The notes: generated by a model from the sequence alone, not told the origin. A DNA stretch of 11,348 bases from Pseudomonadota bacterium (GCA_023434095.1 JAEYTJ010000275.1:1-11348); one strand, 5' to 3'; numbered from the stretch's first letter, positions 1 to 7,763 are shown. Numbers and translations: made by a program.

Positions 1-44
1 TTTTTCACTCCCTTGTCTGCCGGTCCGGCGCCTGTGCCCCGCAG

Positions 45-1196
45 GTGCATTCGTATGGTGCCGCCGCAACCGGATCCGCCCGCCGGCGGGTCGGGCTGGC
101 GATGCTCGCGGTGCTCCTGTTTCCGTCCGGAGCCATGGCACAGGATGCCGTCTATGCGCCGCCCGGCCGCCTGGCGCAGCTTGCCCCCTTCCAGTCCGCT
201 CCTCCCACGCTCGCGCCTTCGCCGTTCAGCCCCTCGCAGATCCAGCCCTCACGTGCGCTGCCCTTCGTCGGCGCACCGCCTCCGAGCCCTCCTCCCTCCG
301 GCGCGGCGGGCCCGGCCGCGCGCATTCCCGCCACCGGGCGGGCGGAGGGGGGCGATCCGCACACCATCCTGCCGCAACCCCCGGCGGGAAAGGTGGCGAT
401 CGGCATGAGCGCGCGTTTCGGCGAGAAGGACGGGCTGATCCCGCGCGGCCTCGTTTGGCGCGTCTTCGCCGATAGGCCGGAAGCCTCCGGCGCCTATCCG
501 CTGGTGGCGGAGGCGGCCGACCCCGCACCGGTGTTCTTTCTCTCGCCCGGCGGCTATGTCGTGCATGTGGCCTATGGCTTGGCCAGCGTGGCGCGCCGGA
601 TCGTGGTGGGGGACGAATCGCGACGCGAGCAGCTCGTCGTACCCGCCGGTGCGGTCACGCTGCACAGCGATGTCGGCGACAAGCCGGTCCCTGCCGACAA
701 GGTCACCTACGATCTGTTCGAGGGCAGCTTCCTGCAGGGCAGGGCGTCGAGCCGCCCCTATTATCGCGGGGCCAATCCCGGTGATCTCATCATCCTGCCG
801 GCCGGAGACTATTACGTCGTCTCCACCTATGGCGACGGCAATGCGGTGATCCAGGCCGATCTTGCTGTCTCTCCGGGCAAGGTGACGGATGCCACACTGC
901 ACCATCGCGCGGGCGAAGTGACGTTGCGCTTGGTGAAGGTGGAGGGCGGCGATCCGCTGCCGGAGACGCAATGGTCGATCGGCACGCCGGGTGGCGACAG
1001 CGTCAAGGAATCGATCAACGCCGAGCCTACTTTCGTGCTGGCGGAAGGCGAGTACACCGCCGTCGCCCGCTTCGAGGGCAAGACCTATTCGAAGGTGTTC
1101 ACGGTCGAGACGGGCAAGAACGAGGCGGTCGAGGTCCGTGTCGGCGAGCAGGTGACGCCCGATGCGCTCGATACGCAGGATGGCAGCGGCGACTGA
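45..1196 (+). CDS. Secreted protein with three beta-rich repeats, function unknown
   Basis: I do not recognise a named family. The translation begins with a signal peptide: an Arg-rich stretch (residues 13-15), a hydrophobic core (about 17-30) and a likely cleavage after Ala-Met-Ala at residue 32. A Pro/Ala/Ser-rich linker follows (about 38-113). The rest is three related modules of 87-88 residues starting near residues 114, 201 and 289, each opening with Ala-Gly-x-Val. Each also carries a core of the form [F/I]xLxxGxYxVxxxxG (FFLSPGGYVVHVAYG, IILPAGDYYVVSTYG, FVLAEGEYTAVARFEG). This pattern suggests beta-sandwich modules exposed in the periplasm or at the cell surface. The tail is acidic. 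The GTG at 45 has no clear ribosome binding site and the frame is open to the window edge, so the true start may lie upstream. The ATG at 102 would remove the positive residues of the signal peptide. It is 92 bases from the DUF2336 gene on the same strand. Confidence 0.8.
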   Translation: MHSYGAAATGSARRRVGLAMLAVLLFPSGAMAQDAVYAPPGRLAQLAPFQSAPPTLAPSPFSPSQIQPSRALPFVGAPPPSPPPSGAAGPAARIPATGRAEGGDPHTILPQPPAGKVAIGMSARFGEKDGLIPRGLVWRVFADRPEASGAYPLVAEAADPAPVFFLSPGGYVVHVAYGLASVARRIVVGDESRREQLVVPAGAVTLHSDVGDKPVPADKVTYDLFEGSFLQGRASSRPYYRGANPGDLIILPAGDYYVVSTYGDGNAVIQADLAVSPGKVTDATLHHRAGEVTLRLVKVEGGDPLPETQWSIGTPGGDSVKESINAEPTFVLAEGEYTAVARFEGKTYSKVFTVETGKNEAVEVRVGEQVTPDALDTQDGSGD

Positions 1197-1223
1197 CCGC
1201 CGGCGTGGCTGCTACCCATATGG

Positions 1224-1238
1224 TCAACGCTTTCTTAA
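1224..1238 (+). promoter_or_regulatory. CtrA-like box upstream of the DUF2336 gene
   Basis: The site reads TCAA, seven bases, TTAA. This is one mismatch from the TTAA-N7-TTAA box bound by the alphaproteobacterial cell-cycle regulator CtrA. It lies 50 bases before the ATG at 1289, in an otherwise GC-rich gap, which is a plausible promoter position. That CtrA binds here is an inference from a short motif. Confidence 0.35.
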
Positions 1239-1288
1239 GCGGCCGGGCGCATCATCGCTCGCGTGTTGAACCGGGCCGGGAGTGCGAG

Positions 1289-2419
1289 ATGATCGTGCGG
1301 CAGTTTCTGGATTGGGCGCAAACCGCTCCGGAGGATGCGCGGGCCAAGGCGGTCGCCGCGCTCGCGCGTGCCTATGTGCGGCCCGAACTCGGAGCTGCCG
1401 AGCGTGCCGAAATCGATGACGCCCTGCCGGCACTGGTGGCGGATCGATCGCCCCTCGTCCAGCTTCAGCTTGCCTCCGTTCTGTGCCGCCACCCGCTGGT
1501 GCCCGCCGATGTCGCCCTTCAACTGGCGCGTCTTCCGGGTGTTGCTGGCACCATGATGCTGGAGCATTCGGCGGTGCTGAACGTGCGCGAACTCATCGCC
1601 CTGTGTGCGGATGGCGAGGTCGCCAAGCAGCAGGCCATTGCGCGGCGGGAGAGCCTGCCGGCGCCGGTCGCCGCCCTGCTGGCGGAGGTCGGCGATGTCG
1701 ATGTCGTGCTGGCGCTGATAACCAATTCGACGGCGGACGTGCCCGGCTTTGCCCTCGGCCATATTGTCTCGCGCTTTGGGCGGGTGCCGGAACTGCGCGA
1801 GGCGCTGCTGGGTCGGCCCGATCTGCCAGCGGCAGCGCATCAGGCGCTGATCCGGGTTGTGGCCGGCGCGTTGTCGGCCTTTGTTGAGGAGCGCCAGTGG
1901 CTCTCGGCGCAGGAGGCGGCCCGACTGGCGCGGGAGGCCTGCGACCAGGCGACGGTGACGCAAGCCTCCGCGGCGGACTTTTCGCAGATACGCGCGCTTG
2001 TTCAGGATCTGCAGGCGAAGGGGGAACTCACCTCGGCATTGGTGCTGCGCTCGCTGCTTTCCGGGCAGATGCGGCTTTTCCTCGAGGCGGTGTCGGTGCT
2101 CTCGGGGATTGCCGTCGACCATGTCTCGGCGCTTGCCGCCGACCGTTCGGGCGAGGCCTTCCGCGTGCTCTATGATCGGCTGGGATTGCCGCCGGGAGCC
2201 TTCATCGCCTTTCGCACCGCGCTCCGCGTTGTCCAGTCCGAGGCCTATGTGGACGACCGCGACGAAGAGCCGGGGTTGCGCCTGCGCATTCTCGACGAGG
2301 TGCTCGCGGCCTATGAAGAGGCGGGCGAAAGCGCGCAGGGCAATCGCATCGTCGGCATGCTGCACCGCTGGCAGAGCGAAGCGCGCGAGCGCTCGGAGCG
2401 GCAGACGCTCGCGGCCTGA
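1289..2419 (+). CDS. DUF2336 domain-containing protein
   Basis: This predicted protein of 376 residues looks like the DUF2336 family of alphaproteobacteria, which has no established function. It is soluble, with no signal peptide or membrane segment, and almost wholly helical. The N-terminal half has repeated Leu/Ala-rich helices resembling HEAT-type units, for example the stretch beginning ALPALVADRSPLVQLQLASV and the later VLALITNSTADVPGFAL. The C-terminal half carries further amphipathic helices and an acidic segment (YVDDRDEEPG). The ATG at 1289 is preceded by a modest GGGAG. The same frame also has an ATG at 1220, but that start would place the CtrA-like box inside the gene and give a poorly conserved-looking leader, so 1289 is preferred. 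The gene ends 7 bases from the convergent NAD kinase stop. The family call rests on recalled sequence character and not on a search. Confidence 0.8.
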   Translation: MIVRQFLDWAQTAPEDARAKAVAALARAYVRPELGAAERAEIDDALPALVADRSPLVQLQLASVLCRHPLVPADVALQLARLPGVAGTMMLEHSAVLNVRELIALCADGEVAKQQAIARRESLPAPVAALLAEVGDVDVVLALITNSTADVPGFALGHIVSRFGRVPELREALLGRPDLPAAAHQALIRVVAGALSAFVEERQWLSAQEAARLAREACDQATVTQASAADFSQIRALVQDLQAKGELTSALVLRSLLSGQMRLFLEAVSVLSGIAVDHVSALAADRSGEAFRVLYDRLGLPPGAFIAFRTALRVVQSEAYVDDRDEEPGLRLRILDEVLAAYEEAGESAQGNRIVGMLHRWQSEARERSERQTLAA

Positions 2420-2426
2420 GCGTTCT

Positions 2427-3245
2427 TCAGCCGAACTGTTCGGCCAGGATGCGCTCCTCGATCGAGTGATCGCGGTCGACCAGCATGGTCATGGAGGAGT
2501 TCGCGTCGAGCCGGGCGCGCACGGCCACGACGTCGCGCACCTCGAAATGATCGGCCGTCGCATTCACCGGGCGCTTTTCGAATTCCATCACCGCGATGTC
2601 GACGCGGGCCCGGTCGGGGACCAAGGCCCCACGCCAGCGGCGGGGCCGGAAGGCGGAGATCGGCGTCACCGCCAGGAGCGGCGTGCCGATGGGCAGGATC
2701 GGGCCTTGCGCCGAGAGATTGTAGGCCGTGGAGCCGGCCGGTGTTGCCACCAGCACGCCGTCGCAGATCAGTTCTTCCATCCGCACCTTGCCGTCGATGG
2801 CGATGCGCAGCTTCGCCGCCTGATAGGACTGGCGGATGAGAGACACTTCGTTGATCGCCCAGGCGCGGTGCTGGCGTCCCTTGATGTCGGTCGCCTCCAT
2901 CATCAGCGGGTGAATGACCACGCGCTGCGATGCGGCGATGCGAGCGGGCAGCTCCTCCTCGCGAAAGCTGTTCATGAGGAAGCCGACCGATCCGCGGTTC
3001 ATGCCATAGATCGGGGTGCCGCTGTCGCGGAAGCGGTGCAGCGTCTGCAGCATGAAGCCGTCGCCGCCGAGTGCCACAATGACGTCGGCGTCCTCGGCCG
3101 CGACCGTGCCGTAATGCGCGACGAGGCGGCCCTGAGCCTGGACCGCGTCCTGCGCTTCACTGGCGACGAAGGCGATGCGGCCGAAGGACGAAGGCGGGTC
3201 GACCTCGGCGCAGCTCGGACCGGCGGGGCGGGCGACTTCGTTCAT
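2427..3245 (-). CDS. nadK: NAD kinase
   Basis: ATP-dependent NAD kinase, which phosphorylates NAD+ at the 2' hydroxyl of its adenosine ribose to give NADP+ in the cytoplasm. The signature GGDG is at residues 60-63 within VIVALGGDGFMLQTLH. The conserved NEVSL segment is at 132-136, and the nucleotide-binding stretch DGVLVATPAGSTAYNLSAQG is at 162-181. The length of 272 residues fits the short alphaproteobacterial form (about 255-270). About 18 residues precede the usual FxRIAFVAS start, so the N-terminus may be slightly over-extended, but no better start codon with a clear ribosome binding site is visible. It lies 88 bases downstream of the DUF3297 gene on the same strand and may be co-transcribed with it. 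Its stop is 7 bases from the convergent DUF2336 stop. Confidence 0.95.
   Translation of the reverse strand: MNEVARPAGPSCAEVDPPSSFGRIAFVASEAQDAVQAQGRLVAHYGTVAAEDADVIVALGGDGFMLQTLHRFRDSGTPIYGMNRGSVGFLMNSFREEELPARIAASQRVVIHPLMMEATDIKGRQHRAWAINEVSLIRQSYQAAKLRIAIDGKVRMEELICDGVLVATPAGSTAYNLSAQGPILPIGTPLLAVTPISAFRPRRWRGALVPDRARVDIAVMEFEKRPVNATADHFEVRDVVAVRARLDANSSMTMLVDRDHSIEERILAEQFG
2430..2444. other. Short hairpin at the convergent gene ends
   Basis: GCCGAA and TTCGGC form a 6-bp stem with a CTG loop. It covers the last codons of nadK and lies 11 bases after the DUF2336 stop. No T-run follows on either strand, so it is not a standard intrinsic terminator. It could slow polymerase or protect 3' ends in the tight convergent junction, but it may also be chance coding sequence. 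Confidence 0.3.
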
Positions 3246-3333
3246 GCGGAAAGCCCGGAATGAGGGAACAGGTCCCGAAGCGGTGACGGCACCTTGCAGG
3301 TCTACACGCCCTCACCCGGCGCCGTCGAGACGC

Positions 3334-3579
3334 TCACTCGCCCGGTGTGCGCAAATAGGGCTCCACCGGCCCCACCAGCTTCACCGTCATCGGGTTGCCT
3401 GCCCGATCCTTTGCCTTGCCGACGGAGACGCGAATCCAGCCTTCGCTGACGCAGTACTCCTCGACATTGGTCTTCTCCACGCCCTTGAAGCGGATGCCGA
3501 CGCCGCGCTCCAGCAGTTCCGCGTTGTGGAACGGGCTGCTCGGGTCGCTCGACAGGCGGTCGGGAAGAGTGTCGGACAT
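3334..3579 (-). CDS. DUF3297 family protein
   Basis: A small protein of 81 residues matching the DUF3297 family, which is common in Proteobacteria and has no assigned biochemical role. Visible family-like features are the N-terminal LPDRLSSDPSSPFHN, the central GIRFKGVEKTNVEEYCVSEGWIRV and the C-terminal TVKLVGPVEPYLR. It has no signal peptide and no membrane segment, so it is probably cytoplasmic. The start at 3579 is chosen because a GAGG ribosome binding site lies about 8 bases upstream and the protein then begins at the usual MSDxLPDRLS. The frame could be extended 13 residues to 3618, but that extension would run into the hairpin at 3607-3629. The gene sits between the exported hydrolase gene and nadK, all on the same strand. 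Confidence 0.85.
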   Translation of the reverse strand: MSDTLPDRLSSDPSSPFHNAELLERGVGIRFKGVEKTNVEEYCVSEGWIRVSVGKAKDRAGNPMTVKLVGPVEPYLRTPGE

Positions 3580-3606
3580 GGACAGGCCTCGGCTCTGAAA
3601 ACGATA

Positions 3607-3629
3607 GGGGCGAGACATAGCCTCGCCCC
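3607..3629 (-). terminator. GC-rich hairpin, possible weak terminator
   Basis: GGGGCGAG and CTCGCCCC form a perfect 8-bp stem with a 7-base loop. Read on the minus strand the stem is followed by TATCGTTTTC, a short and imperfect T-rich tail. It lies 60 bases after the hydrolase stop and 28 bases before the DUF3297 start, so it could end the hydrolase transcript or be a leader hairpin of DUF3297. Confidence 0.45.
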
Positions 3630-3689
3630 GACGGTTTTGCCAAGCTGTCGCTCACCGGGAGCGGCCGAAGCTGTGCCCGCCTATCCTCG

Positions 3690-4679
3690 TCAGAGAACCG
3701 GCCGCCAGAGCGCCGGGACCACCGCATAGCCCTCGCCCTCCTTGCGGATGAAGCCGGTGGCGGGGAAGGGATAGTGGTAGCCGGTGAGCTGAAGCCGCTC
3801 CGCCGCCACCATGTCGTAGATGCGGCGGCGGGTCTGTACCGCCTTGTCCCCATCCATGTCGAACTGCACCTGCCATTCGGGGTGCGGGGCGAACAGGATC
3901 GGCGTGTTCGTGGTGTCAGACTGGATGAACAGGCGCTCATTGCCGGACGCGAAGACGAAGGCGGTGTGTCCGGGCGTATGGCCGGAAGCGTCCACGGCGG
4001 TCAGACCGGGGGCGATCTCCTTGTCCCAGCCATAGCGGTTGACCTTGCTGTCGATATCCTTGAACACCCGGCGCACATTGGTGAAGTTGCCCTTCAGTCC
4101 TTCCGGCGCGCGGCTCATCTCGCCCTCGTCCATCCAGAACGCCCATTCGGCCTCCGGCACCAGAATCTCTGCATTGGGGAAGGCGAGCCCGCCATCGGCG
4201 GTGCGCAGGCCGTTGATGTGGTCGCCGTGGAAATGCGAGATCACCACGGTCTCGATGTCCGCAGGCTTGACGCCCGCCCAGGCGAGATTGGCCTGCAGCC
4301 GTCCGACGGTCGCGTTTCCCGACTGGGGTCCATTTCCCGTGTCGATCAGCGTGAGCTTGCCGCCATTGTTGATCAGCAGCGGGTTGAACTGGATCGACAT
4401 CGTGTCCTTGGGCAGGAAGGCGGCTTCCAGCGCGGCGTTGATTTCGTCGCGGGAGGCGTTGCGCACGAAGCCGTCCGCAAGCGGGAAGGTGCGCATGCCG
4501 TCATTCACCGCCGTAAGTTCGGCCGTGCCGACCCTGTAGCGGTAGAGCCCAGGCACCTGCTGGCCGGCGGCGGTCTGGGCCGTGGCGTGCGAGGTGGCGG
4601 CGAGCAGCGGGAGGACAGCCGGCATCGTGGCGAGACCGGCGGCGCCGGCAAGCGCATGGCGGCGGGACATCTTGCTCAT
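3690..4679 (-). CDS. Tat-exported MBL-fold metallo-hydrolase
   Basis: Metallo-beta-lactamase-fold hydrolase, 329 residues, predicted to be exported folded to the periplasm. The N-terminus has a twin-arginine motif (SRRHALAG, residues 5-12) followed by a hydrophobic stretch and an Ala-rich cleavage region near residue 34. The metal-binding motif HFHGDH is at 149-154, SGHTPGHT gives His234/His238, Asp255 is a candidate bridging ligand, and His302 (GYHYPFP) is the likely last ligand. These would support a dinuclear, probably zinc, centre. The substrate is unknown; the superfamily includes lactonases, thioesterases and beta-lactamases. The ATG at 4679 has GGAG 6 bases upstream (4686-4689), which favours it over the ATG at 4670. 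It lies 159 bases downstream of the transporter operon on the same strand, and no clear terminator was seen between them. Confidence 0.88.
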   Translation of the reverse strand: MSKMSRRHALAGAAGLATMPAVLPLLAATSHATAQTAAGQQVPGLYRYRVGTAELTAVNDGMRTFPLADGFVRNASRDEINAALEAAFLPKDTMSIQFNPLLINNGGKLTLIDTGNGPQSGNATVGRLQANLAWAGVKPADIETVVISHFHGDHINGLRTADGGLAFPNAEILVPEAEWAFWMDEGEMSRAPEGLKGNFTNVRRVFKDIDSKVNRYGWDKEIAPGLTAVDASGHTPGHTAFVFASGNERLFIQSDTTNTPILFAPHPEWQVQFDMDGDKAVQTRRRIYDMVAAERLQLTGYHYPFPATGFIRKEGEGYAVVPALWRPVL

Positions 4680-4838
4680 CGCTGACTCCGTTATGTTGGC
4701 GTTTGGTCGCGGGTGTGCTGCACGCTAGTGCGGCAGCGGGGGCCGGTCACGGCGAGGGTCATCACGTTCGGGTGAAAATAGCCGGCTCAGAAACGCGCGT
4801 GCGGGTTACGCAGCGTCTCGGTTCCTCCCTCCCGTCGG

Positions 4839-5642
4839 CTAGGCCTTCGCCTTGGGACCCTGCTTCAGCACGACATAGGCAATCGCGGCGACAAGCGTCA
4901 GAGCCACGAAGATCACGCCCACGACGTTGATGACCGGCGAGAGCCCGAAGCGCAGCCGCGAGGCGATCTCGGTGACGAGCGTCCACTCGCCGCCGATGGC
5001 AAACACCGTGGTGTTGTAGTTCTCGAACGATTGCAGGAAGGCGACGACGGCAGCGGTGAAGCAGGTGGGCGCGAGGAAGGGCAGGGTGATCCGCCGGAAA
5101 ACCAGCGTATGGCTGGCGCCGAGGTCGAGCGCGGCCTCTTCCAACGTGCGGTCCTGACGCTGCAGCCGGGCGAGGAACAGCAGCATCGCGTAGGAGGCGA
5201 TGAAGCTCGACTGCGCCATGACGGCGACGAACAGTCCGCCCGGCACGCCGAACTCGCGCCAGAAGATCAGGCTCGAAATGCCGAGGATGATGCCCGGCGT
5301 GAGCACCGGCGACACCAGCACGGAATACAGCATGGTTCCGGACCGCTGGCCGAGCCGGGTCAGGATCAGTGCCCCCGACAAACCGGCGGGGATCGACACC
5401 GCGATGACGCCGAGCGCGACGAGCACGGAATTCACCAACCCCTGCAGCAGTCGCTGGTCATGCGCGAGGGCGACGAACCATTTGAGGGTGAAGCCCTGCC
5501 ATTGCGTAACGGAGGGGTAGTCAAACGAATTGAACGCGGCTGCCGACATCACCGCCAGAGGCAGGAAGAGATAGAGGACGAACAGGCCGATATAGATGTT
5601 CAGCACCAGCCGCGCGCCGGCGCTCTCGGTGGCGGTGCTCAT
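4839..5642 (-). CDS. ABC transporter permease, PotC type
   Basis: Inner-membrane permease of a spermidine/putrescine-type ABC importer, 267 residues, the usual length for PotC/PotI proteins. Six hydrophobic segments are apparent, beginning about residues 13, 68, 104, 135, 193 and 238. The cytoplasmic EAA loop that contacts the ATPase is at about 168-177 (LEEAALDLGA), followed by the typical FRRITLPFLAP. The periplasmic FNSFDYPSVTQWQGFTLKWF after the first segment is typical of this family. It overlaps the upstream permease gene by 4 bases (ATGA), a sign of translational coupling. It is the last gene of the operon. The exact substrate cannot be read from the permease, so no symbol beyond the type is given. 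Confidence 0.93.
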   Translation of the reverse strand: MSTATESAGARLVLNIYIGLFVLYLFLPLAVMSAAAFNSFDYPSVTQWQGFTLKWFVALAHDQRLLQGLVNSVLVALGVIAVSIPAGLSGALILTRLGQRSGTMLYSVLVSPVLTPGIILGISSLIFWREFGVPGGLFVAVMAQSSFIASYAMLLFLARLQRQDRTLEEAALDLGASHTLVFRRITLPFLAPTCFTAAVVAFLQSFENYNTTVFAIGGEWTLVTEIASRLRFGLSPVINVVGVIFVALTLVAAIAYVVLKQGPKAKA

Positions 5643-6676
5643 TTGGCTATGTCCCTCAGCCCGACGCCGAACAGGCGCATCATCAGGAGGATGAAGGCGG
5701 TGCAGACCACGAGCAGCGACACGGCATAGGCCGAGCCCATGTTCCAGTTGTTGCTCTCATAGAACTGCCGGTAGACGAGCTGGCTGAACCAGTCGCCGCC
5801 CTGGCCGCGCGTCATGATCGCCGGCACGGAATAGGAACCGGCGGAGAGCATGAAGGTCATGATGCATCCGACCGCGATTCCCGGCTTGGCGTGGGGAATG
5901 ATCACCCGGTGATGGATGCGCAGGGTGGACGCGCCGAGGTCGCGCGCCGCCTCGATCTGGTTGCGGTCCAGCGTCTCCAGCGTGTTCACCATCGGGAACA
6001 CCATGAACAGCACATAGGTGTAGATCATCGCCAGGAAGACGGCGGAGGGATTCTCCAGAAACGGGATCCATTCGCGTGCGTCGAGATCTATGAAGCCCAT
6101 CCATTGCAGCACGCCGTTGATGACGCCGCGATAGTCCAGGATCATCAGCCAGGCATAGACGCGCAGCAACTCGTTGATGGCATAGGGCACGATGAGCGCG
6201 ACCATCAGGATGATCGCCTTGCGCGGGCCGCTGGCCAGCGCCACCACATAGGCGACGGGATAGCAGACGACGAGCGCGAGAGCGGTTACCAGCAGCGCGT
6301 AGAAGATCGTCCGCACGAAGATGTAGAAGTGCAGCGCGCTCATGCGGGTGAAATTGGCGAGGCCGTAGCTCTTCGGCGGGTTCTTTTCCTGCGCTTCCAG
6401 CGAAGCGATCTCGGCCTGCTTCTCGGCGAGGCTCTGGTCGAAGGCGGCCTGCTTCGCGGGGTCGGTCTCGGCCTGCCGGTCGAGTTCGATCAGCGAGATG
6501 TCGTTGTAGAGCCGGTCTATGGTGAGCGAGACGTCGCCTTTCGATTCGCGCCACCACAGAGATTGCTCGACCATCGCCCCGAGCGGCACGAGGATCAGCA
6601 CCAGCACCCAGGCGACGGCGATGCCGACGATCACGGTGGCGAGGGGGCGTCCATAGGCGCGCGACAGGCTACCCAT
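5639..6676 (-). CDS. ABC transporter permease, PotB type, with long periplasmic insert
   Basis: First inner-membrane permease of the Pot-type importer, 345 residues, compared with about 275-310 for most PotB/PotH proteins. A first membrane segment (about 13-36) is followed by an unusually long loop (about 40-112). This loop contains a charged, Ala/Glu/Gln-rich helical stretch (about 62-100, including TDPAKQAAFDQSLAEKQAEI) that looks like a short coiled coil. The remaining segments follow from about 118. The EAA loop is at 241-250 (IEAARDLGAS), followed by HHRVIIPHAKPGI. The start ATG lies inside the end of the ATPase gene (8-base overlap) and the 3' end overlaps the next permease by 4 bases, so the three genes are probably translationally coupled. 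By topology the insert should face the periplasm, near the binding protein. Confidence 0.92.
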   Translation of the reverse strand: MGSLSRAYGRPLATVIVGIAVAWVLVLILVPLGAMVEQSLWWRESKGDVSLTIDRLYNDISLIELDRQAETDPAKQAAFDQSLAEKQAEIASLEAQEKNPPKSYGLANFTRMSALHFYIFVRTIFYALLVTALALVVCYPVAYVVALASGPRKAIILMVALIVPYAINELLRVYAWLMILDYRGVINGVLQWMGFIDLDAREWIPFLENPSAVFLAMIYTYVLFMVFPMVNTLETLDRNQIEAARDLGASTLRIHHRVIIPHAKPGIAVGCIMTFMLSAGSYSVPAIMTRGQGGDWFSQLVYRQFYESNNWNMGSAYAVSLLVVCTAFILLMMRLFGVGLRDIAK

Positions 6677-7763
6677 GGGCCAGCGCTCCCGGCGGATAGA
6701 TGAGCGCGTCGTCGATGCCGAAGGAGAGCGTCAGCTCGTCCGGCAGCGCGCGGACGGCCGGCCCGTTCGGCACGGTGACGGTGAGAGTGTGGCCCGCGGC
6801 GGCACACTGGAGATGTACCGAGGCCCCTTCGAGGCTGCGGGCGGCGAGACGTACAGCCACCGCGTTTTCTCCGCTGCCGCCGAGAGAGATGCGCTCCGGG
6901 CGGACGAGGAGCAGCGCTTCCTCTCCGACGCGCAGCGGGCCTTTCACGCGGCCTTCGAGGCGACCGATGGGAGTGTCCACCACCGCTTTCGTGTCGGCCA
7001 TGCTCGCCACGGTGCCGCGCAGCACGTTCTGTTCGCCGACGAAAGTGGCGACGAAAGGCGTCGCGGGATCCGCATAGAGGGTGTCGGCATCCGCCACCTG
7101 TTCCAGCTTGCCGCGGCTCATCACCGCCACGCGGTCGGACATGGCGAGCGCTTCGCCTTGGTCGTGGGTGATGTAGATGAAGGTGATGCCCACTCGTTTC
7201 TGGATGGCGCGCAGTTCGCTGCGCATATGCTGCCGGAGCTTGAGGGCGAGCGCGGAGAGGGGCTCGTCGAGCAGCAGGACAGCGGGTTCCACTGCCAGCG
7301 CCCGTGCAATGGCGACACGCTGGCGCTGGCCGCCGGAAAGGTCCGCCGGCTTCTTGTCGCCATAGCCGCCCAGCGCGACGAGTTCGAGCAGTTCCTGCGC
7401 GCGCCTCAGCCGCTCGGCCTTGCGCATGCCGCGCGCCTCCAGCCCGAAGGCGACGTTCTCGGCCACGCTCATCAACGGGAAAAGCGCGAGGTTCTGGAAG
7501 ATCAGCGCGGTGGGCCGCTCGTTCGGTCCCTTGCCCGCCATATCCTCCCCGCCGATCAGCACCCGCCCTGCGGTCGGCTCGATGAAGCCGGAAATGGTGC
7601 GCAGCAGGGTGGTCTTGCCGCAGCCGGAGGGCCCGAGGATCGAGAAAAACTCGCCGGCCTTGATGGAGAGATCGGTCGGCTGAACGGCGGTGGAATCGCC
7701 GAAGCGGATCGACACCTTGTCGAGACGCACGTCTTTGCCGCGCAGGGAAGTTGCATCAGCCAT
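6669..7763 (-). CDS. ABC transporter ATP-binding protein, PotA type
   Basis: Cytoplasmic ATPase of the Pot-type importer, 364 residues. Visible motifs in order: Walker A GPSGCGKT (44-51), Q-loop Gln90 (IFQNLALFP), ABC signature LSGGQ (142-146), Walker B LLLDEP (163-168) and H-loop His200 (ITHDQ). A C-terminal TOBE-like beta domain follows from about 245 (QNVLRGTV, then VRPERISL). The D-loop reads SALALKLR where the family normally has SALDLKLR: the conserved Asp is Ala173, codon GCC at 7245-7247 on the minus strand. All other catalytic residues are intact, so it should still bind ATP, perhaps with altered hydrolysis or coupling. It overlaps the downstream permease by 8 bases and is separated from the binding protein gene by 106 bases carrying a hairpin. 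Confidence 0.94.
   Translation of the reverse strand: MADATSLRGKDVRLDKVSIRFGDSTAVQPTDLSIKAGEFFSILGPSGCGKTTLLRTISGFIEPTAGRVLIGGEDMAGKGPNERPTALIFQNLALFPLMSVAENVAFGLEARGMRKAERLRRAQELLELVALGGYGDKKPADLSGGQRQRVAIARALAVEPAVLLLDEPLSALALKLRQHMRSELRAIQKRVGITFIYITHDQGEALAMSDRVAVMSRGKLEQVADADTLYADPATPFVATFVGEQNVLRGTVASMADTKAVVDTPIGRLEGRVKGPLRVGEEALLLVRPERISLGGSGENAVAVRLAARSLEGASVHLQCAAAGHTLTVTVPNGPAVRALPDELTLSFGIDDALIYPPGALAHG

Noticed and set aside
1235..2365. Minus-strand open frame (376 codons) opposite the DUF2336 gene
   Set aside because: Its Arg/His/Gln-rich translation and complete overlap with a recognisable family on the plus strand mark it as a shadow.
4690..4838. Intrinsic terminator at the end of the transporter operon
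   Set aside because: Only an 8-base AGCCGGCT palindrome followed by ATTTTC (minus strand) and a weak 4-bp stem are present, so no credible stem-loop and tract.
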